Positions 27,481-35,793 of a stretch of 64,000 bases of DNA are shown one piece after another. Below the pieces are notes generated by a model, which ran no database searches, was not told the origin of the DNA, and was given only the letters and a program-made list of their open reading frames with translations. Position 1 is the stretch's first letter; each line of letters starts with the position of its first letter. A program made the translations under genes and the position numbers. Source of the stretch: Gemmata massiliana (lineage in GTDB: Bacteria; Planctomycetota; Planctomycetia; Gemmatales; Gemmataceae); NCBI GenBank assembly GCA_000531095.1, contig HG799468.1, positions 69,922-133,921 on the forward strand, in the 5' to 3' direction.

Positions 27481-27503
27481 AACCCACCCTCAAAGGGTGG
27501 GTT
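27481..27503. terminator. bidirectional terminator between the lipid kinase and the ArsR gene
   Basis: Perfect 10-bp stem (27481-27490 with 27494-27503) with a 3-base loop. On the minus strand it is followed by a T-run (complement of 27476-27482), so it can end the ArsR transcript; it also lies just after the lipid kinase stop. Confidence 0.8.
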
Positions 27504-27523
27504 CGAGGCCGCGCCGGGGGCCG

Positions 27524-27841
27524 TTAGTTGTGCGGGATCTCGACCCGGCACCAGCCCAGATCGAGGTAGGTGCCCTTCGTGTTGTCGCTGCGGAATACCT
27601 TCGGGTGCAGCGAGTAAATAACGAACCGACCGTCCTTAATATCTTCAACCAAACCCGCGAGCCGCAGAACGCCCAAGTGGTGCGACACATTCACGATCTC
27701 GACGTCAAGCGCCTTCGCGAGTTGTGTCACGTTCATCGACCCGGTCCGAAGGCACTCGATGATCCGGATACGGTTCGGCTCCGCGAGGGCCTGGAGCATA
27801 GTGGCGCATTCTTCGGCTTGCTTCTTTTCAGTCATTGTCAT
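27524..27841 (-). CDS. ArsR family winged-helix transcriptional regulator
   Basis: 105 residues. Helix-turn-helix core: CATMLQALAEPNRIRIIECLRTGSMNVTQLAKALDVEIVNVSHHLGVLRLAGLVED, then the wing IKDGRFVIYSLHPKVFR. The family dimerises and releases DNA on binding a metal or other ligand. I see no clear Cys cluster, since only C13 and C33 or so and one near the C-terminus are present, so the signal is unknown. It is monocistronic. A 15-base palindrome at 27921-27935 upstream may be its operator. Confidence 0.88.
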   Translation of the reverse strand: MTMTEKKQAEECATMLQALAEPNRIRIIECLRTGSMNVTQLAKALDVEIVNVSHHLGVLRLAGLVEDIKDGRFVIYSLHPKVFRSDNTKGTYLDLGWCRVEIPHN

Positions 27842-27920
27842 GCCCCTTGCAGCACATTGAGGGAGGGAGTGGCACGGTCACCTCGGCGGAACTGAATACT
27901 CTGTCAGGATTTGCGGCGTC

Positions 27921-27935
27921 AATAACAGAGTTATT
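27921..27935. promoter_or_regulatory. palindrome upstream of the ArsR gene, possible operator
   Basis: AATAACAGAGTTATT, a perfect 6-3-6 inverted repeat in an unusually AT-rich patch about 80 bases upstream of the ArsR start. Confidence 0.45.
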
Positions 27936-28010
27936 CAATCATTGTATTTATACACCTAACCATGCCAAAAACAAGTCCGTGGTGGAACATTCATGTATAT
28001 ACCACCGCAA

Positions 28011-28238
28011 TCACGGACCTTTACGCCCGCACCACGGGGCACCGCACGGAGGGCCGTCGCCGCGACAGTTTGTCGCAGCGCCACCCTCGGTTACGCGGCC
28101 CGGTGCGGGCAACCCAATGAGCTGGTCTAAGTCGGGACTTTCGCACTTCGGACACGTCACCGTGGTGGCGACGCGCGACGACACGAGCGTCTCAAATGCG
28201 TGCGCGCAATTCCGGCAGGTGTATTCGTAAAGCGGCAT
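28011..28238 (-). CDS. FmdB family zinc ribbon protein
   Basis: 75 residues from ATG 28238. It begins MPLYEYTCRNCAHAFETLVSS and continues VTCPKCESPDLDQLIGL, giving the two CxxC knuckles of the FmdB/CxxC_CXXC_SSSS zinc ribbon. A third Cys-rich stretch (CRGDGPPCGAPWCG) at the C-terminus could bind another metal. The family is proposed to regulate amidase or other genes but is functionally unproven. The frame extends upstream to 28280 without a better start. Confidence 0.85.
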   Translation of the reverse strand: MPLYEYTCRNCAHAFETLVSSRVATTVTCPKCESPDLDQLIGLPAPGRVTEGGAATNCRGDGPPCGAPWCGRKGP

Positions 28239-28330
28239 GAAACCCTCAATTTTCAAGCTAGACGTGGCGACGGCCCACATTCTTCAAACGGCGACGAACT
28301 TCGACCCAAAAAGTGTACGACCGAGCGCCG

Positions 28331-29236
28331 CTACTTTCGGCGTTTCTTATACAGTTCGCCCGCCCGGTAAAAAATCTCGCGCTCGTCGGGCGAGAGACTC
28401 TCCGGGCCGTATTTGGAAACTTTCTCCAGCACCGCGTCGAGTTTCGCTTCGAGCTGCTCGTCGGCCGGCCTCCGTGGTGGCGCCTCGACCACAGCGGCGA
28501 CCGGCGCGGGCGCATCCTCGACGGGGGGCGCGATCACCCGGAGCTTCGGGCGGGCGCGCGTTTTCGGAGCCGCGGTGAACAGGTTGCTAAACCGCACCCC
28601 GCTCTGGAAGTAGATCAGCCCGAAAGCCGCCCCGCCCAAGTGCGCGAGGTACGCGATCCGCCCACCCCGCGGGTCCGCAGCGCCCAGTGCAAATAGCGCG
28701 TCGAAGCCAACGAACACGACCACCATCAACCAAACCGGCATCGGGATGAAGAAGTACAGGCGCACCTGCGCACGCGGGAAGTGAAACGCAAACAAGACGA
28801 GAGTAGCAGTTACCGCGCCACTCGCGCCGATGGCCTTCCCCACAGCGGTCAGCCCGACCAACTGCCCGCCGAGGTAGAACACGTTCGCGCCGACCGCGCT
28901 AAAGAGGTAGAACAGTACGAGTTCGCGCGACCCGCGAACGGCTTCGAGGCTCGTACCGGCCCAATACAGGATGAGCATGTTGAAAAACAGGTGCCACAGG
29001 TCCGCGTGCAGGAACGCGCCCGTGAGGAGCCGCCACACTTCACCGCGGAGGACCGCGTCGGTGTCGAACGCGCCGTATGCCACGAGCGGGCTCAGCGCAC
29101 GCGGCCACCCCGTCATGATCTGGCCGAAGAACACGCCCACCGTGATCGCGATCAGCCAGACGGTCGCCCCTTGCTGGCCGACCCGGTCCAGAAAACTGGG
29201 GCCTTCGCGATAATAATCACGGTCCTGAATGCCCAT
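28331..29236 (-). CDS. rhomboid family intramembrane serine protease
   Basis: 301 residues from ATG 29236. Six or more membrane helices, starting ATVWLIAITVGVFFGQIM. Rhomboid hallmarks: LWHLFFNMLILYWAGTSLEAV (HxxxN oxyanion region and following helix), AIGASGAVTATLVLF with the catalytic Ser in GASG, and AHLGGAAFGLIYF with the catalytic His. The cytoplasmic C-terminus is long, proline/alanine-rich and ends in a basic helix (GELYKKRRK). It cleaves transmembrane substrates inside the bilayer; substrates unknown. The frame continues to 29380, but the start at MGIQDRDYYREG puts the first helix at a normal distance. Confidence 0.92.
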   Translation of the reverse strand: MGIQDRDYYREGPSFLDRVGQQGATVWLIAITVGVFFGQIMTGWPRALSPLVAYGAFDTDAVLRGEVWRLLTGAFLHADLWHLFFNMLILYWAGTSLEAVRGSRELVLFYLFSAVGANVFYLGGQLVGLTAVGKAIGASGAVTATLVLFAFHFPRAQVRLYFFIPMPVWLMVVVFVGFDALFALGAADPRGGRIAYLAHLGGAAFGLIYFQSGVRFSNLFTAAPKTRARPKLRVIAPPVEDAPAPVAAVVEAPPRRPADEQLEAKLDAVLEKVSKYGPESLSPDEREIFYRAGELYKKRRK

Positions 29237-29491
29237 GAGCCGCACCCCGCGCGCCGCACTGATTTCGAGTTCTAATACCTTACCAGACGGTACACGGAAC
29301 GGGAACGAACCGCCACACAGTCCGTGCCGCGCCCGAAGCACCCGACAACTCGCTTGACTTTTTCCGTCGTATATTATCAAGCGCTATAACACTTCATTTC
29401 AATTCGATAAATTGTCCGTTTGCCTCAAACAGAGTACGCCAGCACGGAAGCCCAAGCGCCGGCACACGTGAGGTCGTGGCGCGTCGCACGC

Positions 29492-29522
29492 AGGTGAACC
29501 CCGCCCGCAAGGGCGGTGGGTG
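29492..29522 (+). repeat. left arm of a 31-base inverted repeat
   Basis: Pairs with 29640-29670 with a single mismatch over 31 bases. A further direct copy of 25 bases of the right arm sits between them at 29568-29592. All three contain the core CCGCCCTTGCGGG or its complement. Confidence 0.85.
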
Positions 29523-29567
29523 TTTAATCGTGGCCCCACGTATGGGTAGGCATGTACGGGCACTCCC

Positions 29568-29592
29568 GCGCGTCACCCGCCGCCCTTGCGGG
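29568..29592 (+). repeat. middle direct copy of the GC-rich repeat
   Basis: 25 bases identical to 29634-29658. Spacing between the two direct copies is 66 bases from start to start. Confidence 0.85.
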
Positions 29593-29639
29593 GGCACTCC
29601 GACCTCGGTCGACCGGTACTCCGCGTACTGTTGGCGCGT

Positions 29640-29670
29640 CACCCGCCGCCCTTGCGGGCGGGGTTCACCT
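29640..29670 (-). repeat. right arm of a 31-base inverted repeat
   Basis: Reverse complement of 29492-29522 except for one base; its left flank extends as the direct repeat of 29568-29592. Confidence 0.85.
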
Positions 29671-29876
29671 CGATCTCGTTCGGCCCACGGTGCCCTCCTT
29701 CGGTCCGCTTCTTCCGCTCGCGATTGTAACTACTGTCCCAAGAGCGGGATGCCGAGCAATCCGTCTGTGGCGGTGACCCGTCTTAAGGGTATAATCCCCT
29801 GGTGGTGTTGCGCCCCGCAATGCGATCCGGCGATTAATGGCCCTTTGGCAGCCCGGCGCTGCCCGGAGATCGATAC

Positions 29877-30746
29877 ATGGCCGCGGTTCTTGAGCAAGCC
29901 GAAGCCGCCGCGAAGAACGGCACGCGGGTCGACGAGCAGATCGCCCAGGCGACCAGCCGCATTCGCACCCACGACCTCACGTTCGGGGGGCTGGTTCTCG
30001 TCGCGTTCGTGCTGGTTTACGCCACCGCGATGATCCTGCTCGACAAGTACCTCGGGCTCGCCGAGTGGCTGCGCCAGGTCGCGTTCCTCGGGTTCCTGGC
30101 CGCGTGCGCGGGAATCGCCTACGCCACGATCCTCAGCCCGCTCCGCAAGAAGATCAACCCGCTGTACGCGGCCAAGCGAGTCGAAAGCACCATCGACGAC
30201 GCCAAGAACAGCGTCACCGGGTACGTGGACGCCCAGCAACAGGGCACGCTCAATGCCACCGTGAAGGCCGCGCTCGCGCACCGGGCCGCAAAGTCCGTGG
30301 CCGCGGCCGACGTGAACAAGGCCGTCGACCACCGCGGGCTACTCTACCTCGGCGGCACCTCGGTCGCGCTCTTCCTCACGCTCATCGTGCTGTTCTTCGT
30401 GTTCCGGCCGGCGCAGTTCTCCTCGCTCGTGGGGCGCACGTTCGTCCCGTTCGGCTCCGGCGACATCGTCACGCGCACGCACATCGACGTCGTGAGGCCC
30501 GACCCGGCCGAAGCCACGATCACCACCGGTCAGCCGATCGTGGTCGCGGTTCACGTGGGCGGGAAGATCCCCAGTGCGGACGGCCCCGAGCGCGTGCGCC
30601 TGATGATTCGGCACAATCAGGCCGATCCGAACTACACCGAACTCCCAATGGTGCAGGGAGATACCTCGCGGGACTTTGAACTCCGCGTGCCGGACCACCT
30701 CGTGCAGTACGGGTTCTGTACAAGGTCGCCGGCGGCGATGACATAA
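29877..30746 (+). CDS. DUF4175-like membrane protein, N-terminal part of a frameshifted giant gene
   Basis: N-terminal ~280 residues of a protein that continues at 30748-34656. It has a hydrophobic pair of helices at about residues 38-60 and 68-95 (GLVLVAFVLVYATAMILL and QVAFLGFLAACAGIAYATIL), a basic helical linker (SPLRKKINPLYAAKRVE) and a third helix near 165-185 (VALFLTLIVLFFVFRP). After this comes an Ig-like start, IDVVRPDPAEATITTGQPIVV. The frame leaves the conserved sequence after VPDHLVQYGF; the last 10 or so residues are spurious. One inserted base near 30718 restores YKVAGGDDIT, and a second near 30748 restores AEYKVTVRTLP. Both sites lack one G of an expected GG. Confidence 0.8.
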   Translation: MAAVLEQAEAAAKNGTRVDEQIAQATSRIRTHDLTFGGLVLVAFVLVYATAMILLDKYLGLAEWLRQVAFLGFLAACAGIAYATILSPLRKKINPLYAAKRVESTIDDAKNSVTGYVDAQQQGTLNATVKAALAHRAAKSVAAADVNKAVDHRGLLYLGGTSVALFLTLIVLFFVFRPAQFSSLVGRTFVPFGSGDIVTRTHIDVVRPDPAEATITTGQPIVVAVHVGGKIPSADGPERVRLMIRHNQADPNYTELPMVQGDTSRDFELRVPDHLVQYGFCTRSPAAMT

Positions 30747-30747
30747 C

Positions 30748-33700
30748 GCCGAGTACAAGGTCACGGTGCGCACGCTGCCGCTGTTCACCGAGTTCCAGAC
30801 CACTTACGAGTATCCGGCCTACCTGCGTCGCAAGACCGAAAACGCGACCGATCCGCAACTCCGTGCCCCACGCGGCACGACGGTCACGCTCGTCGGGCGC
30901 ACCAACCGCGACGTGCGCGAAGGGGCGATGGTCGTCGAACCGGGCGGCGTGCGCGTGCCTGGTACCCCCGTCGCCGACAAGCCCGACAGTTTGGCGTTCA
31001 AGCTCAAGCTCATGGAATCGGGCAGTTACAAGCTCAGCTTCAACGCGACCACCGGCGAGCACAGCACGGATTCGTTCCAATCCCGGATTCTCGTCGAAGC
31101 GGACAAGGCGCCGGAAATCGCCATCAACAAACCGGAAGAAGACGAAACCACCGCACCCACGAACGGGCAAATCGCGATCGACGGCAAGGTCGGCGACGAC
31201 TTCGGCATCGACACGATCACGCTCAAAATGAAGATCGTGTCGCCGGTCGAGCGCCCGCTGCTCGACCGGCCGTACCTGAACGGTAAGGAGAAGTCGTTCC
31301 ACCGCAAGAAAGACAACACTTGGCCTACCGACGTCGACTACAAGGGTTCCGTCGACCTCGCGCAACTGAAGACGGACCCGACGAATCTCCCGCTCACGCT
31401 CACACCCGACATGGTGATCGAGTTCTGGCTCGAAGCCACCGACAACTGCACCGAGCCGAAGCCGAACGTGGGGCGCTCGGTCGCGAAGCGCGTGCGCCTC
31501 ACCCCACCGAAGGTCGAACCGCAGGACAAGCAGAAGCTCGACCAGGACAAGGCGAACCGCAAGGACGAAGAACAAAAGCACGACGCGCAGCAGGAACAGA
31601 AGCTCGACCAAGAAAACCGCGATCCGAAGAACGGCAACAACGGCGGGCAGAACCAAAATCAACCTGACAAGAAGACCGAACCGAAGAACGGCAACAACGG
31701 CGAGGGGACCAAAGAAGGCCCCCCCGATCCGACGAAGATGCCCCCGCCGAACAAGGACAAAGACAAGGGCGAGCCAAAGACCGACAACCCAATGGGCGGC
31801 GGGATGTCCGAGACGGGCAACCCGATGGGTAACCCCACGCCGAAGGGCGGCATGAACGACCCGTCCCCGAAGCCAATGGGTTCCCCAGAACCGAACGGCA
31901 CGAACACGCAGAACGGCACCCGGCCGGACAACCCCATGCCGGAAGCGCCTCCGCCCAAGTCGCCGGACGAGAAGTCCGTCCAGGACAAGGCTGACAAGCT
32001 CAACAACGCGATCGAGAAGGAGAAGCAGGAAGGCGGGTCCGGGAAATCGAACCCGAGCGCCAACGAGAACGAGCGCACCGATTCCGCACAACAGAAGAAG
32101 CAGCCGCCCGCGGGCGACATGGGCAACGCGACCGAGCCGAAGCCGGAGCCGAAACAGGGCGAAACGAAGAACCCGATGCAGGACAACGCTCCGGCAAGCG
32201 GGAAATCCGAAGGGAAGCTCGAAAAGCCGAGTAACCCCGCGGAGCCGAAGCCGGAACCGAAACAGGGCGAAACGAAGCCGGGCAACGACCCGATGAACAA
32301 ACCGGGCCAGAAGAACAGCGCGCCGTCCGAAACGCGCGACGAACCGGTCGGCGCACCGCCGGGCGTCGACAAGGAGCCCAAGCAGTCGCAACCGAACCCG
32401 AAAGACCCGAACAACCCCAAAGATCCGAGCCCAAAAGACCCGGATCAAAAGCAAGACCCGAACTCGGGGTCCAGGGGTAAGTCCGCGTCCCAAAAGGACG
32501 ACGGGCAACAGGGCGGCGTGTCGGATTCGTCCGATAAGAAAGACCCGGCCGCGGACGCGGGCAGCGGCCCCAAGCCGATGCGCGAACCCACTCGGGGTAG
32601 TGACAAACCTAATCAGCCCCAGAACCAACCCCAACCAGCGGGTGGAACGAAGTCCGAGAACAAGCAACCCGACGCGGGCGACGCGAAGTCGAACAAGGCT
32701 CCGGCCGCCGGTGAAAACAAAACCAAAGCTCCCGAAGACATGATGCCCGGCGGGATGGGCACGCCCGAACCCAAGCCGGAGGGCGACGCGAACCAGTCGA
32801 CGAAGCCCAACGGTACGGGCGCCGCCGAAACCAAATCGGCCGGCAACAAGAACGCGCCCATGAACGCCGGGAACTCGGGCGTCGACAAGGGCACGGACAA
32901 GCCACCGCCGCAAGAAGGCGCTCAGCCGAGCGGCGGGCGCGACCAGGAACCGCCCAAGCAAAAGGAACTCGACGACAACCAGCGCAAGGAACTGGAAGAA
33001 GCGGCGCGGAACCTCACCAGCCCGGACGAGAAGAAGAAGCAGGACGCGCGCAACAAGCTCGACAAGGCCATCGGTGAAGACAAGCGCAAGGAGATGGAGA
33101 AGTTGGCGAACGATCTCCAGTCGCCCGACGAGAACAAGCGCGCCGATGCCCAGCGCAAGCTCGATGAACTCAAGAAACAGGCCCAACAGCAAGCGGGCAA
33201 ACAGAACGGCGAGAACAGCGGGAAGCCCGACGAAAAGCAAATGAAGGAACTGGAACAGGCCGCAAAAGACCTGAACAGCCCCGACAAGAACAAGCAACAG
33301 GAAGCGCGCGACAAGCTCGACAAGGCGATCGGCGAGGACAAGCGCAAGGAACTCGAACAGGTCGCCAAGGATCTCCAATCGGGCGACAAGGACAAGCAAC
33401 AGGCCGCGCAGAAGAAGATCGAAGAGGCCATGAAAAACGCCAAGGGCGGCGATAAAGGCGATCCGAAGAACGCTCCCAAGTTCGACGAGAAGCAGATGAA
33501 GGAACTGGAGCAGGCCGCAAAGGATCTTGCCAGCCCGGACAAGGGCAAGCAACAAGCCGCGCGGGAGAAACTCGACAAGGCCATCGGCGAAGACAAGCGC
33601 AAGGAGATGGAGAAGTTGGCGAACGATCTCCAGTCGCCCGACGAGAACAAGCGCGCCGATGCCCAGCGCAAGCTCGATGAACTCAAGAAACAGGCCCAAC

Positions 33701-34656
33701 AGCAAGCGGGCAAACAGAACGGCGAAAACGGCGCGAAACCCGACGAGAAGCAGATGAAGGAGATCGCCGACGCGATGAAGGATCTCCAGAGCGGCGACGA
33801 GCAGAAGAAACAGGCCGCACAGCAGAAACTCGACAAGATGGTCGGCGAAAAGAACCGCAAGGACGTCGAGCAATTGATGAAGGATCTCCAGTCCGACAAC
33901 AAGGAAACGCGCGAGGCCGCGGAGAAGAAACTCGATGACCTGAAGAAGCAACTGGAGAAGCAGCAGGCCGGCAAGAACGGAAAGGACGGTAAAGGGAAGG
34001 AACCGTCGAAGGAAGAACTCGCGGACCTCATGAAGAAGGCGCAAGACCTTCAGTCGAAGGACAAGGATACGCGCGAGAAGGCCGAAAAAGACCTGGACGA
34101 CAAACTCGGCAAGGAGAACCGCGAGAAGCTGCAAAAGGAACTAGAGGACAAGAAGCCGGGCGGCGATCCGCAACAGGACGAAAAGCTCAAGGAGCAACTG
34201 GAGCAGATGGCGAAGGAGCAGTCGAACCCGTCACACACCCCGACGGCCCAAAACGGCCCCGGCTCCAGCCCCAAGCCGAAAGGCGCGATGGAAGAAGACC
34301 CGCAGAACCGCCTGAAAACCGCGGAACTCCGGCTCGAAGACTTCGAGAAGAAGCGCTACGACGAGGAGTTCCAGAAAAAGCAGGGGTTCACCCAAGCGGA
34401 GTACGAGAAGTTCCTGGATAACTACACGAAGCACGTGGAGAACCTGCGTAAAGAGGCGAACCAGCCGGCCGGTAACAAGCCGCCGCAACCCGGCTCCAGT
34501 GAACCGGGCGCCCCTATCCTCGGGGGCACCGGCAGCAAGGTCGCACCGGCCGCGAAATTAGACAGTTCCGGCACCGGTGGCGGCTCAACGGTCGCACCGC
34601 CCGGCTTCGAGGACTCGAAGAAGAAGTTCCAGAAGCTGATCCAGGAGAAGAAGTGA
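30748..34656 (+). CDS. C-terminal part of the giant DUF4175-like, Lys/Gln/Pro-rich repeat protein
   Basis: 1302 residues continuing the gene above; the whole product would be about 1590 residues. First an Ig-like/beta region (TLVGRTNRDVREGAMVV, DDFGIDTITLKMKIV), then about 450 residues of low-complexity linker rich in Pro, Lys, Asn and Gly with recurring EPKPEPKQGE units. Next comes a charged helical region of repeated ~80-residue units built on KELEQAAKDLxSPDKxKQQxARDKLDKAIGEDKRKE; two units are nearly identical at DNA level. It ends in VAPPGFEDSKKKFQKLIQEKK. Predicted to be anchored by the N-terminal helices with a very long soluble stalk, perhaps spanning the cell envelope. Function unknown. 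A long antisense open frame here is a composition artefact. Confidence 0.82.
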   Translation, partial: AEYKVTVRTLPLFTEFQTTYEYPAYLRRKTENATDPQLRAPRGTTVTLVGRTNRDVREGAMVVEPGGVRVPGTPVADKPDSLAFKLKLMESGSYKLSFNATTGEHSTDSFQSRILVEADKAPEIAINKPEEDETTAPTNGQIAIDGKVGDDFGIDTITLKMKIVSPVERPLLDRPYLNGKEKSFHRKKDNTWPTDVDYKGSVDLAQLKTDPTNLPLTLTPDMVIEFWLEATDNCTEPKPNVGRSVAKRVRLTPPKVEPQDKQKLDQDKANRKDEEQKHDAQQEQKLDQENRDPKNGNNGGQNQNQPDKKTEPKNGNNGEGTKEGPPDPTKMPPPNKDKDKGEPKTDNPMGGGMSETGNPMGNPTPKGGMNDPSPKPMGSPEPNGTNTQNGTRPDNPMPEAPPPKSPDEKSVQDKADKLNNAIEKEKQEGGSGKSNPSANENERTDSAQQKKQPPAGDMGNATEPKPEPKQGETKNPMQDNAPASGKSEGKLEKPSNPAEPKPEPKQGETKPGNDPMNKPGQKNSAPSETRDEPVGAPPGVDKEPKQSQPNPKDPNNPKDPSPKDPDQKQDPNSGSRGKSASQKDDGQQGGVSDSSDKKDPAADAGSGPKPMREPTRGSDKPNQPQNQPQPAGGTKSENKQPDAGDAKSNKAPAAGENKTKAPEDMMPGGMGTPEPKPEGDANQSTKPNGTGAAETKSAGNKNAPMNAGNSGVDKGTDKPPPQEGAQPSGGRDQEPPKQKELDDNQRKELEEAARNLTSPDEKKKQDARNKLDKAIGEDKRKEMEKLANDLQSPDENKRADAQRKLDELKKQAQQQAGKQNGENSGKPDEKQMKELEQAAKDLNSPDKNKQQEARDKLDKAIGEDKRKELEQVAKDLQSGDKDKQQAAQKKIEEAMKNAKGGDKGDPKNAPKFDEKQMKELEQAAKDLASPDKGKQQAAREKLDKAIGEDKRKEMEKLANDLQSPDENKRADAQRKLDELKKQAQQQAGKQNGENGAKPDEKQMKEIADAMKDLQSGDEQKKQAAQQKLDKMVGEKNRKDVEQLMKDLQSDNKETREAAEKKLDDLKKQLEKQQAGKNGKDGKGKEPSKEELADLMKKAQDLQSKDKDTREKAEKDLDDKLGKENREKLQKELEDKKPGGDPQQDEKLKEQLEQMAKEQSNPSHTPTAQNGPGSSPKPKGAMEEDPQNRLKTAELRLEDFEKKRYDEEFQKKQGFTQAEYEKFLDNYTKHVENLRKEANQPAGNKPPQPGSSEPGAPILGGTGSKVAPAAKLDSSGTGGGSTVAPPGFEDSKKKFQKLIQEKK
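33058..33216 (+). repeat. internal duplication, copy A
   Basis: 159 bases repeated in frame at 33571-33729, 513 bases downstream, with only two differences (one GGT/GGC and one GAG/GAA, both silent). The neighbouring units of the same repeat family are far more diverged. Confidence 0.93.
33571..33729 (+). repeat. internal duplication, copy B
   Basis: Second copy of the 159-base segment at 33058-33216, in the same reading frame of the giant repeat protein. Confidence 0.93.
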
Positions 34657-34694
34657 TCGACGCGCGATTCGTAGGTCGGGCTGTGCCCGACGGT

Positions 34695-34803
34695 GCCGAA
34701 CGCCCTCACAAGGTAACTGCGAGCGCCGCACCGGGCACTGCCATCTGACTGGGAACGCGCCGCTCATCCGGTGATGGCGGTGCCGGTGAGTTCTTTGTTC
34801 GGC
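34695..34803 (+). repeat. attC-like recombination site 1
   Basis: The right half ends GGTGAGTTCTTTGTTCGGC, and its stem GATGGCGGTGCCGGTGAG pairs imperfectly with GCACCGGGCACTGCCATC at about 34728-34745. The left R box is degenerate; GGTAAC at about 34712-34717 is the best candidate, while a GCCGAAC at 34695-34701 gives the outer limit. It lies just after the end of the giant gene. Confidence 0.65.
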
Positions 34804-34848
34804 GGCAGCGCGCACCCGACCCGGCGCGGCTTCGCACAATAAAAAGGT

Positions 34849-34916
34849 GGCCCCCCGCAGCTCCCAGACGGGTACAAGCACGTTGGCTTGTACCCGTCTG
34901 GGAGCTGCGGGGGGCC
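34849..34916. repeat. perfect 31-bp hairpin inside the first cassette
   Basis: Arms 34849-34879 and 34886-34916 are perfectly complementary over 31 bases, with a 6-base loop. Short similar flanks (TCGCACAATAAA before and TCGCACACTAAA after) frame it. On the minus strand it is followed by a T-run, so it could act as a terminator in that direction. It has no coding content. Confidence 0.9.
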
Positions 34917-34981
34917 TCGCACACTAAACACTGGTTCGGCGGGGACTTTCCGTCCGGCCCTTGTTGCACCGGAGGTCGGAG

Positions 34982-35671
34982 ATGCCGGATCTGACTTTTT
35001 CTCAGGAGCTTCTGAAGGCGGTGGTGGGTGGAGCGGTCCCCACGGCGGTGTTAGTATTCGGCGGGCGATGGTTGCTGGATAAGTACGACATCCGCAAGAA
35101 GCAACGTGAGCAGGAGATGGAGCTCGCGGTGAAAGAACAGCTACAGGAAACCGAGGTCAACCGCAAGCGGCGCGAGCAGGAGATCGAACTGGTCCGCTTC
35201 GTTCGGCAGCGCCAGTACGAGGCACTTCAGGAACTCTACACCCTGTTCGCGCGATACATGTCCTTCTACCGGTTAATCAATTCGCGTCACCTCGACCTGA
35301 AGGATTCGGCGTGCCGACTGAATTTGCTTGAGCAGATCGCGGAGGCCGAGGGGCGGGTCGATGCCGCGATTCTTCGGATTGCAAGCGAGTTCGCACACGA
35401 GGACTCCGCCCGACTCGGCGGATACCTCGCCGACATGCGGCAGTCGGTGCAGATCTGGAGAGAGCGCGTTTGCCAAGGGAGCGAGCTGCCGTTTGACAGT
35501 AGCGGGCAGGCGGACTACCTGCGGTTCAAGAAGGCGTTTAGCCAGACATGTACCTACCTGGCGAGCCTCATTTATCAACGACTCGAGCCGACATCTGTGA
35601 GCGTCGAGCAGGCGGCTACGATTCTGACCACGGTATTCGATAACGTGCATGAATGGCACGGACCCCATTGA
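34982..35671 (+). CDS. cassette ORF: membrane-anchored coiled-coil protein
   Basis: 229 residues from ATG 34982, which has GGAGG about seven bases upstream. The N-terminus (KAVVGGAVPTAVLVFGGRWLL) is a single membrane helix. It is followed by a long charged coiled coil (RKKQREQEMELAVKEQLQETEVNRKRREQEIELVRF) and a helical C-terminal domain (RQYEALQELYTLFARYMSFYRL through ILTTVFDNVHEWHG). No family recognised. It is the first ORF of the attC-delimited array and its stop lies 6 bases before attC-like site 2, the compact spacing usual for gene cassettes. Confidence 0.75.
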   Translation: MPDLTFSQELLKAVVGGAVPTAVLVFGGRWLLDKYDIRKKQREQEMELAVKEQLQETEVNRKRREQEIELVRFVRQRQYEALQELYTLFARYMSFYRLINSRHLDLKDSACRLNLLEQIAEAEGRVDAAILRIASEFAHEDSARLGGYLADMRQSVQIWRERVCQGSELPFDSSGQADYLRFKKAFSQTCTYLASLIYQRLEPTSVSVEQAATILTTVFDNVHEWHGPH

Positions 35672-35676
35672 GCGCT

Positions 35677-35766
35677 GCCGAACCGGGCGCTGCACCGGAC
35701 CGCTGTATAATTCGTGGTTTTTAGACCTTGTCGCTCACACCGCGGCCGGTGAGCTTTATGTTCGGC
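35677..35766 (+). repeat. attC-like recombination site 2 (best formed)
   Basis: R-type boxes GCCGAAC (35677-35683) and GTTCGGC (35760-35766) are exact complements. Next to them, 5-base spacers (CGGGC and TTTAT) precede L-type arms GCTGCACCGG and CCGGTGAGC, which pair with one unpaired G in the left arm. Complementary boxes, spacers and an extrahelical base are the known structural signature of integron attC sites. Length 90 bases, within the usual range. Confidence 0.82.
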
Positions 35767-35793
35767 AGCGGCAGAACCCAAAGGTTACGCCCC

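Larger units (their letters stand above)
29237..29876. other. 640-base intergenic region with GC-rich repeats
   Basis: No supported gene. It contains three copies of one GC-rich sequence (see repeat entries at 29492-29522, 29568-29592 and 29634-29670) and presumably the promoters of the rhomboid gene and of the long gene beginning at 29877. Confidence 0.55.

Noticed and set aside
30520..34134. A 1204-residue open frame on the minus strand, very rich in Leu/Val/Arg
   Set aside because: It is antisense to the repeat region of the giant gene. The absence of stops follows from the Lys/Gln/Asp codons of the sense strand; the translation has no domains.
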